Assembly (NCBI GenBank): GCA_964565795.1
Contig: CAZMGC010000046.1
Span: 1 to 5,351 of the forward strand
Reading direction: 5' to 3'
Length of the DNA: 5,351 bases
Source of the DNA: 2-01-FULL-39-10-A sp964565795
Lineage (GTDB): Bacteria > Patescibacteriota > Microgenomatia > Levybacterales > UBA12049
Shown here: positions 1 to 4,788 of the stretch, piece after piece
How positions within the stretch are numbered: the first letter of the stretch is position 1
Layout of the letters: each line of letters begins with the position of its first letter
Translations under genes and position numbers: made by a program
The notes under the pieces: generated by a model
Told to the model about the DNA's origin: nothing
Database searches by the model: none
The model's input: the letters and a program-made list of their open reading frames with translations, nothing else

Positions 1-60
1 TTTCCTACGCTCAAATTAGCTTAATAAAATCAAATTTAGAAATTGGACAGCAAGCTAAAA

Positions 61-144
61 TGTCTAAGTTGGAGGGTATAATGTCTAAGTATTTGGAGAA
101 AATGTATAATTTCATATTCTAAATGTATAAGTTTAGGATATATC
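61..144 (+). repeat. Four degenerate repeats with an exact 21-bp period
   Basis: The word TGTCTAAG(T) or a close variant begins at 61, 82, 103 and 124, exactly 21 bp apart. The first two units share TGTCTAAGT; the third reads TGTATAATT and the fourth TGTATAAGT. The rest of each unit is poorly conserved. Twenty-one bp is two helical turns, so the words lie on one face of the DNA, as in arrays of protein-binding sites at regulator or transposase targets. The array continues past an in-frame stop at 120-122, which argues against a purely protein-level heptad repeat. Confidence 0.55.
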
Positions 145-166
145 CATTACGACATTTTTTTCACGC

Positions 167-192
167 TTTGTCAAGCACGAAACTTGGACAAA
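167..192. repeat. Imperfect inverted repeat TTTGTCAAG / CTTGGACAAA
   Basis: Arm 167-175 (TTTGTCAAG) can pair with arm 183-192 (CTTGGACAAA) across a 7-base loop, with one bulged base. The right arm contains one of the three TTGGACA words of this region. No T-run follows, so it is not a convincing terminator. It may be a protein-binding dyad or part of a decayed element end. Confidence 0.35.
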
Positions 193-434
193 ATTTAAAG
201 CTAAAAAAATCAATAAAATTGAGGCTAAATTTTTTAATATTTTTTGAAGTTTTTCTTGATTTTCACTGAATATGTTTTCACAGCATCTATAAAATTGGAC
301 ATTTATACCTAATTCCCATCAAAAAAGGTGTTAAAAAATACTCCAGTTTTTTATAAATAAAAATAAATATACTTATCCTGTAGTAGAAAATTCTTTTCAA
401 TAATTTATTACTCTTCACTCCTTATTTTCTATAT

Positions 435-460
435 TTTCAAACAATAAAAAATGTTTGAAA
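435..460. repeat. Perfect 9-bp inverted repeat (hairpin)
   Basis: TTTCAAACA at 435-443 and TGTTTGAAA at 452-460 are exact reverse complements around an 8-base A-rich loop. The stem has only three G:C pairs and no immediate U-tract follows, although the downstream sequence is T-rich (a T-run ends near 483). It could be a weak terminator for transcription entering from the left, or an operator. The sequence alone does not decide. Confidence 0.4.
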
Positions 461-555
461 TTCATGTTTTACTTAACTTTTTTCATAAATTTTCAAGCTA
501 ATTTTCACATTTATTTTCATAGATATAATAATATAAAATATAGTATCAAACTAAC

Positions 556-581
556 ACATAGTAGATCTTCTAGTTCTATGT
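556..581. promoter_or_regulatory. Dyad upstream of the operon promoter (candidate operator)
   Basis: ACATAG at 556-561 is the reverse complement of CTATGT at 576-581. Inside it, TAGA (562-565) can pair with TCTA (569-572), leaving GTT unpaired on the right side. The dyad ends about 20 bp before the -35 hexamer, a common position for a regulator site. No regulator gene is visible, so the function is inferred from position only. Confidence 0.3.
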
Positions 582-589
582 TTTCAGTA

Positions 590-600
590 GCCATATTGGC
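590..600. promoter_or_regulatory. GCCA-TAT-TGGC dyad abutting the -35 box
   Basis: GCCA (590-593) and TGGC (597-600) form a short inverted repeat around TAT, and the -35 hexamer begins at the next base. It is one of the few GC-containing spots in this AT-rich stretch. A protein bound here would touch RNA polymerase. The dyad is short enough to arise by chance. Confidence 0.25.
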
Positions 601-630
601 TTGACATATAAAACTTATTAATAATATGCT
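601..630 (+). promoter_or_regulatory. Sigma-70-like promoter of the F1-like operon
   Basis: TTGACA at 601-606 is a perfect -35 consensus. Two -10 candidates follow: TATGCT at 625-630 with an 18-bp spacer, and TAATAT at 622-627 with a 15-bp spacer; each matches four of six consensus positions. Transcription would start near 634-637, leaving roughly 6-9 bases before the ATG at 643, so the mRNA would be leaderless or nearly so. It is the only strong promoter-like sequence seen directly before the operon. The tightly packed genes downstream suggest it drives all of them. Confidence 0.55.
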
Positions 631-642
631 TGATTAAGGATA

Positions 643-1455
643 ATGAAACTAATTTCAAATATTACAAAATTCAAATACTACAAATATTTAAATATTGGAT
701 TATTGGTAGTATTGGTATTTATTGGTAGCATTAGAACCCAAAGCGCACTTGCCCAAACTACTGAAGAAAACTTTACAGGAATTGCAGTTACGGTACCTGT
801 TTCTGGGGAAAATATTCCCGAAGGAGCAATCGTCTCCTCTTCTAATGGCAAATACAGCTTATCTAATAAAGAATACGATGGAGGAATATATGGAGTTGTT
901 AGTAAAGCGCCTGCTATTGTTATGGAAGATGTTCCGAAAACTGGACTTCAATACGTGGTTTATTCAGGCAAAAGCCTTGTGCTCGTATCGACTTCAAATG
1001 GAGAAATTAAAAAAAATGACCTAATCACATCCTCCTTTAAGCCCGGTGTGGGCATAAAAGCCACATCAACCGGATTTGTCCTGGGAATAGCACTGGAGGA
1101 CTACACAGCGGCTTCAGATGGCCTAATTTTGGTAGATGTAAATCCAGTTTTTACAAGCACAGGAAGCAATCAAATAAGTAGAAATATTTTTAGCGTTCTT
1201 AGAAATGCAAGAAGCTCTGCCTACCTGTCTCCAATCGAAGCTCTTAGATATGTAATAGCAGCCTTAATCGTCATGCTTGCATTTATACTCGGATTTACTT
1301 ACTTTGGAAAAGTAGCTCAAAGAGGAATAGAGGCTGTTGGAAGAAATCCGCTTGCCAGAAGGTTCATAGAGCTTTCAGTTGTATTAAATGTTTTATTAAC
1401 TGCGTTAATTATCCTCGCCGGCGTAGCCTTGGCATATTTGATTTTGATCATTTAA
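643..1455 (+). CDS. Exported-domain protein with a C-terminal F-ATPase c-like membrane hairpin
   Basis: This 270-aa protein occupies the c-subunit position. Residues 1-37 look like a signal peptide: basic start, hydrophobic core about 18-30, cleavage after ALA at 35-37. Residues ~45-168 form a beta-rich domain with GVVSKAPAI (84-92), VLVSTSNGEIKKNDLI (113-128) and LGIALEDY (147-154). I recall this pattern from C-terminal regions of large Patescibacteria surface proteins, some labelled peptidase G2-like; that recognition is from memory. Two membrane helices follow (~201-221 and ~244-268), joined by a basic loop with GIEAVGRNP (228-236), which resembles the RQP/RNP loop of c subunits that contacts gamma and epsilon. 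The acidic residue expected about 18 positions after the loop proline is Ala254, and helix 2 has no Asp or Glu; Asn249 and Thr253 are its polar residues. An AAGGA at 636-640 is too close to the ATG for a good ribosome site. Predicted topology is exported N-domain, cytoplasmic loop and outside C-terminus, matching c topology. It is probably a modified rotor subunit, not a normal ion-carrying c subunit. Confidence 0.7.
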   Translation: MKLISNITKFKYYKYLNIGLLVVLVFIGSIRTQSALAQTTEENFTGIAVTVPVSGENIPEGAIVSSSNGKYSLSNKEYDGGIYGVVSKAPAIVMEDVPKTGLQYVVYSGKSLVLVSTSNGEIKKNDLITSSFKPGVGIKATSTGFVLGIALEDYTAASDGLILVDVNPVFTSTGSNQISRNIFSVLRNARSSAYLSPIEALRYVIAALIVMLAFILGFTYFGKVAQRGIEAVGRNPLARRFIELSVVLNVLLTALIILAGVALAYLILII

Positions 1456-1474
1456 AGTGCGATGATTATAGTAA

Positions 1475-2173
1475 ATGATTAACCTGCCCAACCCTACTCC
1501 ACTTAATGGTTTTTTAATCTTGCTTTCAATTTTTTCATTAAGCTTATTTTTCACGTCAGTTATTTACACAGTTAGAAATAAAAGAAAAACTGAAGAAATA
1601 GTTGAGAAAGAAGAAGAAAAATGGGAAGATTTAGAATTAAAAGCGCAGCGAGATTATCACGAGCTAATAGAGAGTGCTAATAAAAAGGCAGAAGAAATCA
1701 TCCTCCACGCATCAGAAATAAAACAAGAATCTACTAACTTTCTCCAAGAATCTGTTGAGCTTATGCTAGCTGATCAAAAGAAGATTCTAGAGGAAGCCTC
1801 CACTGCTCTATCCAAACAATTCGAAGCTCAATTAAAACAGGTAAATGATAATAATATCCAACTATTAAGAAATATATATAAAGGTATCGAAACAGATGTC
1901 AAATCAGACTATTCAGAGTATAAAGATGTTATAAAAAAACAAACCTTTGAAGCAGAAAGTGTTGCCAAAGAAAAGATAAAACAGGAGTATGAAAAACTGG
2001 AGATTGAAATAAAGGAATATCGAGAAAAAATGTTGACAAAGGTTAATGATGATATATACAAAATACTTATAAACATATCAAAAGCAGTCCTAGGAAAATC
2101 GCTCGACACCAAGGAACATGAAGACTTAATAATTGATTCTTTAAATAGAGCAAAAAAAGAAAACATTATTTAA
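1475..2173 (+). CDS. atpF: F-type ATPase b subunit (peripheral stalk), long form
   Basis: The 232-aa protein has one N-terminal membrane helix (residues ~12-33), a basic stop-transfer stretch (RNKRK, 34-38), then a long charged alpha-helical region rich in Lys, Glu and Gln to about residue 195. Its C-terminus, ISKAVLGKSLDTKEHEDLI (201-219), resembles the end of bacterial b subunits that binds delta. In the family, b dimers form the stator that stops the alpha/beta head from turning with the rotor. Usual length is about 155-170 aa, so this protein has some 60 extra residues, mostly in the coiled coil. The WPP-type hinge after the membrane helix in many b subunits is absent. The gene starts 19 bases after the c-like gene without a visible Shine-Dalgarno site and ends one base before delta. 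Primary sequence of b is poorly conserved, so the call rests on architecture, the C-terminal match and operon position. Confidence 0.85.
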   Translation: MINLPNPTPLNGFLILLSIFSLSLFFTSVIYTVRNKRKTEEIVEKEEEKWEDLELKAQRDYHELIESANKKAEEIILHASEIKQESTNFLQESVELMLADQKKILEEASTALSKQFEAQLKQVNDNNIQLLRNIYKGIETDVKSDYSEYKDVIKKQTFEAESVAKEKIKQEYEKLEIEIKEYREKMLTKVNDDIYKILINISKAVLGKSLDTKEHEDLIIDSLNRAKKENII

Positions 2174-2174
2174 A

Positions 2175-2651
2175 ATGAACTACGATAATTTTCTAAAACT
2201 TATAAGAACTAAAAACGAGCAAGATGAATTGCTAAATCTTATCGAAGACTTAACTGAAAATCTTTACAAGAAAAAAGCGGATAAACCATTATCCCCTTTT
2301 CAAACGCTTTTAAAAAATGAAATCATAAAGATTTTACAATCCCAAAACATTTATGAGAATAAGTTAAAGACGGAAAAATTCTTTAAAGCTTTATTAAAAT
2401 CTGTAAAAGAATTACCAGTGCTTAAATTAACAATAGCTATCGAACCCGATCAACATTTAATTGACTCTATTAAACTTTGGGCTGATAAAAATAAGATGAA
2501 TGGGACGATCTTCGAATTTATAGTAGATCCAAAAATCTTAGGCGGAATTATTATCGTTAATCCAAATGGGACATATTCAGATTATTCTCTCTTAAGAAGA
2601 ATCGACGAACTCTTCACTAATCAAAAACAATATATTTCAAAACTTCTTTGA
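2175..2651 (+). CDS. atpH: F-type ATPase delta subunit
   Basis: This 158-aa protein links the b stalk to the top of the alpha/beta head. The recognisable part is the C-terminal domain: VDPKILGGIIIVNPNGTYSD (117-136), then LLRRIDELF (139-147), which matches the family pattern of D-x-x-(I/L)-x-GG-(I/V) before a strand pair and an R-x-(I/L)-(D/E) helix. The N-terminal ~80 residues are helical and diverged, and the protein is about 20 residues shorter than the usual ~177. The ATG follows the b stop by one base, and the TGA stop overlaps the alpha ATG by one base. The stop is doubled (TGATGA, 2649-2654), which supports normal use of TGA as stop. No clear Shine-Dalgarno site precedes it, so translation is probably coupled to b. 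Confidence 0.88.
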   Translation: MNYDNFLKLIRTKNEQDELLNLIEDLTENLYKKKADKPLSPFQTLLKNEIIKILQSQNIYENKLKTEKFFKALLKSVKELPVLKLTIAIEPDQHLIDSIKLWADKNKMNGTIFEFIVDPKILGGIIIVNPNGTYSDYSLLRRIDELFTNQKQYISKLL

Positions 2652-3883
2652 TGAAAACAATTAATGATTATCTAAATGAAACAGGTGAAGTGGGATTTGT
2701 TACGAAAGTAGTTAATACCATTATCCACGTAAGCGGCCTACCTTCTGCAAAACCAAATGAACTTGTTATTTTTGAAAACGGTGACAGTGGAAAAGTAATG
2801 TCCTTAAATTCCGACAATATTGAAATAATGGCATTTACCAAAAAACCAATTAGGGTTGGAGAAAAAGTGGCAAGAACTGGGTTACCAATTAGTATTCCTG
2901 TTGGAAAAGAGGTACTAGGTCAAGTCATTGATGCTTTCGGAAATTCGCTAGACAGCCATAAGTTAATAAAAAAAGCTAAAACTTTTAGAACAATTGAAAT
3001 ACCACCACCTGGAATTATGACCCGAAGAACCATAAAAAAACCTTTTCAAACTGGTGTTTCAATAGTTGACCTAATGGTTCCCATCGGAAAAGGACAGCGA
3101 GAACTAATCATTGGAGACAGAAAAACTGGTAAAACCAATTTCCTTCTCCAATCAATTGTATCTGCTGCTAGAGCCGGAGACATATGTATCTATGCAGCAA
3201 TCGGAAAGAAAAAAATTGACATAAAAAGAATTGAAGAATATTTCGTAAAAAACAAAGTGATGGAAAGAGTAATCATTATAGCCTCAACTTCCCAGGACCC
3301 AGCAGGTAAAATATTTATCACTCCCTACTCCGCAATGACAATCGCTGAGTATTTTAGGGATATTGGACAGGATTCTCTGGTTATATTAGATGACCTCTCA
3401 ACTCACTCCAAGTTTTATAGAGAGTTATCCCTTCTTGCAAACAAATTCCCGGGAAGAAATTCATATCCAGGAGATATTTTCTATATTCACTCAAGACTTT
3501 TGGAAAGAGCAGGTAATTTCTTAGTTAAAGATAANNNNNNNNNNNNNNNNNNNNNNNNNNNNNNNNNNNNNNNNNNNNNNNNNNNNNNNNNNNNNNNNNN
3601 NNNNNNNNNNNNNNNNNNNNNNNNNNNNNNNNNNCAGGATTTAAATGCCATAATTCCTAGCAGTGTTCAGGTCATTCTGTTAACTTTGATATGGGGCAGC
3701 AACTTGGAAAAGACAGATATTAAGAGCCTCAGCGCACATAAAGATAAAATCACTAAACATTATGAATCTAACTTAAATTATAGAATCTATATTGACAACA
3801 TGATCGAATCATCTAATAGCTTTAATGATCTTATTATGAAAGTAAAAAAGAATCTAAAATATGTTTATCCACTAGCACGATAA
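2651..3883 (+). CDS. atpA: F-type ATPase alpha subunit, interrupted by an assembly gap
   Basis: Alpha is the non-catalytic nucleotide-binding subunit of the F1 head. Counting from ATG 2651, there is an N-terminal beta-barrel (~10-75), PVGKEVLGQVIDAFGNSLD (83-101), PIGKGQRELIIGDRKTGKT (144-162) with an intact Walker A, Walker B LVILDD (243-248), and PGDIFYIHSRLLERA (273-287). The gap follows. After it, IIPSSVQVILLTLIWGSNL matches the C-terminal helical domain. The frame is open on both sides. By comparison with E. coli alpha, about 125 residues should lie in the gap, including the arginine finger of the SRVGGAA motif, so a full protein near 500 aa is expected. ATG 2651 is preferred over TTG 2648 because of the TGATG overlap with delta; an in-frame stop at 2618 rules out a long extension. 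The N-terminus lacks about 14 residues relative to E. coli, in the part that binds delta. Confidence 0.95.
   Translation: MKTINDYLNETGEVGFVTKVVNTIIHVSGLPSAKPNELVIFENGDSGKVMSLNSDNIEIMAFTKKPIRVGEKVARTGLPISIPVGKEVLGQVIDAFGNSLDSHKLIKKAKTFRTIEIPPPGIMTRRTIKKPFQTGVSIVDLMVPIGKGQRELIIGDRKTGKTNFLLQSIVSAARAGDICIYAAIGKKKIDIKRIEEYFVKNKVMERVIIIASTSQDPAGKIFITPYSAMTIAEYFRDIGQDSLVILDDLSTHSKFYRELSLLANKFPGRNSYPGDIFYIHSRLLERAGNFLVKDXXXXXXXXXXXXXXXXXXXXXXXXXXXXXXXXXXQDLNAIIPSSVQVILLTLIWGSNLEKTDIKSLSAHKDKITKHYESNLNYRIYIDNMIESSNSFNDLIMKVKKNLKYVYPLAR
3535..3634. other. Assembly gap of exactly 100 N inside atpA
   Basis: The run of N is exactly 100 bases, the conventional placeholder for unknown length. The frame happens to be kept across it, but alignment to known alpha subunits predicts some 125 missing codons (about 375 bases). 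Residue numbers after this point, and the annotated length of alpha, should not be trusted. Confidence 0.97.
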
Positions 3884-3898
3884 CCCCTAGCAAGATAA
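3869..3898 (+). repeat. 15-bp tandem duplication spanning the atpA stop codon
   Basis: Bases 3869-3883 (CCACTAGCACGATAA) and 3884-3898 (CCCCTAGCAAGATAA) agree at 13 of 15 positions and are adjacent. Both read Pro-Leu-Ala-Arg-stop in the alpha frame, and both differences are synonymous. The second copy lies after the stop, so it is untranslated unless the first stop is read through, in which case it would stop the ribosome five codons later. Confidence 0.7.
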
Positions 3899-3911
3899 AC
3901 TTATTAAAATT

Positions 3912-4787
3912 ATGATTACAAAAGAAGTTTTAGAAAATGAAATAGCTAATCTAATCGGACTCAACGATATGGTTAAGTCATATGAAGAAATAGCTGCTTC
4001 CCGAATTAGAAGAACAAGAGATTCAGTTCTTAGAGACAGAGAGTTTGTAAACGAAATTCATGATATCTATGAACAAGTTATTTTCTCATATAAAAAACAG
4101 GTTGAAGCACTAATGAAATCAAAAAAAGTTAAAGATCCTTCCAAGTATGCTTTCATAAATAAAAATGGAAAGACTTTATATATATTCATTTCTGCTAACA
4201 CAGGTCTTTACGGAAACCTAATCAAAAGAACATTTGATTTATTCTTAAAAACTCCTAAAGACAAGAACTACGACATAGCTATTATCGGAAAGCTTGGACT
4301 GACACTGTGGAAAGAGTCTAAACTTAAACAGAAATATTTTTACTTTGATTTTCCCGATCAAAATGTGGATGAAAAAGGACTGGAAGAAATTCTTAAGTTT
4401 ATAATTAGTTACCAGAAAACAGTAGTATTTTATGGAGAATTTCAAAACTTCATAAAGCAGAATGCCACATTTTCAGATATCTCAGGACATGCTCTAACAG
4501 AAAAAACTGAAAATAGAGAACCAGTAAAGTTCTTCTTTGAACCTTCGCTTGAAAAAATTCTTGAGTTTTTTGAAAAACAAATATTTGCATCAATTTTTGA
4601 ACAAACAGTAAGAGAATCTCAGCTCGCTAAAATAGCTTCACGCCTAACTTCTCTTGACAGCGCAACAGAAAATATAGATAAACAACTTATATCTATGAAA
4701 AATCAAAAGAACCGAATTACCCATCAAAGCCAAAACAGAAAACAGCTAGAAACATTTTCAAGTAGTTCGCTTTGGGGAAAAACTTAA
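3912..4787 (+). CDS. atpG: F-type ATPase gamma subunit (central rotor shaft)
   Basis: Gamma is the central shaft that turns inside the alpha3/beta3 head and stands on the c ring. The 291-aa length is typical. The N-terminal helix carries MVKSYEEIAASRIRRTRD (20-37), the counterpart of the family's KAM-MVAASKMR segment. The middle domain has YIFISANTGLYGNL (90-103), matching the ST-RGLCG-N motif with Cys replaced by Tyr, then DIAIIGKLG (121-129). The C-terminal helix has IFASIFEQTVRESQLAKIAS (224-243), matching the VY-G-VENLASEQAARM segment, and AATDN-like SATENIDK (250-257). The normal ending, a motif like IT-E-EI-GA, is not seen; instead the protein ends in QNRKQLETFSSSSLWGKT. The gene begins 28 bases after alpha without a clear ribosome site and ends one base before beta. 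Identity is secure; the unusual ends suggest altered contacts with the head. Confidence 0.93.
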   Translation: MITKEVLENEIANLIGLNDMVKSYEEIAASRIRRTRDSVLRDREFVNEIHDIYEQVIFSYKKQVEALMKSKKVKDPSKYAFINKNGKTLYIFISANTGLYGNLIKRTFDLFLKTPKDKNYDIAIIGKLGLTLWKESKLKQKYFYFDFPDQNVDEKGLEEILKFIISYQKTVVFYGEFQNFIKQNATFSDISGHALTEKTENREPVKFFFEPSLEKILEFFEKQIFASIFEQTVRESQLAKIASRLTSLDSATENIDKQLISMKNQKNRITHQSQNRKQLETFSSSSLWGKT

Positions 4788-4788
4788 T

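Larger units (their letters stand above)
1..642. other. AT-rich intergenic region upstream of the F1-like operon
   Basis: No convincing gene lies in these 642 bases on either strand; all frames are broken by frequent stops. The stretch holds a 21-bp-period repeat, three copies of TTGGACA, several inverted repeats and, at its right end, the operon promoter. In a standard atp operon this is where the a subunit (atpB, about 220-280 aa with five or six membrane helices) would lie, and nothing like it is present. The left half may be the scar or end of a mobile element, and the right half looks regulatory. Both readings are inference. Confidence 0.7.

Noticed and set aside
1..122. An open frame from base 3 to a stop at 120-122 that could be the C-terminal tail of a gene entering from the left.
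   Set aside because: It is only 39 codons, in very AT-rich DNA where such a run can occur by chance, and its heptad-like end coincides with a DNA repeat that continues past the stop. Sequence to the left would decide.
331..354. A6/T6 stem at 333-338 and 347-352 as an intrinsic terminator.
   Set aside because: The stem is pure A:T and short, with no GC-rich part; such pairings are expected by chance in this composition.
1..642. A hidden or broken atpB (a subunit) upstream of the c-like gene.
   Set aside because: No frame holds a run of hydrophobic helices, and nothing resembles the conserved Arg-containing helix of subunit a. Stops are frequent in all frames.
722..1024. A 100-codon open frame inside the c-like gene, in another frame.
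   Set aside because: It overlaps a gene with a clear signal peptide and domain structure, and its own product resembles nothing I know.
1462..1482. A six-codon reading frame (ATG at 1462) between the c-like gene and b, as a leader peptide or b start.
   Set aside because: It ends at once in TAA and lacks a ribosome site; the b frame from 1475 gives a normal b N-terminus.
1909..2166. A minus-strand open frame opposite the b gene.
   Set aside because: It is the reverse reading of coiled-coil codons and gives a Ser/Phe/Ile-rich product with no domain features.
2649..2654. Recoding of TGA as glycine, as in Gracilibacteria and Absconditabacteria.
   Set aside because: TGA ends delta in tandem (TGATGA) exactly at the alpha start, the other complete genes here end in TAA, and none contains an internal TGA.
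2651..3883. Alpha as a truncated, 410-residue variant or pseudogene.
   Set aside because: The apparent shortness is explained by the 100-N placeholder; both flanks are in frame and match the expected parts of a full-length alpha.
4245..4445. A minus-strand open frame opposite gamma.
   Set aside because: It is a chance reading opposite a well-identified gamma domain; the product is Phe/Lys-rich without recognisable features.
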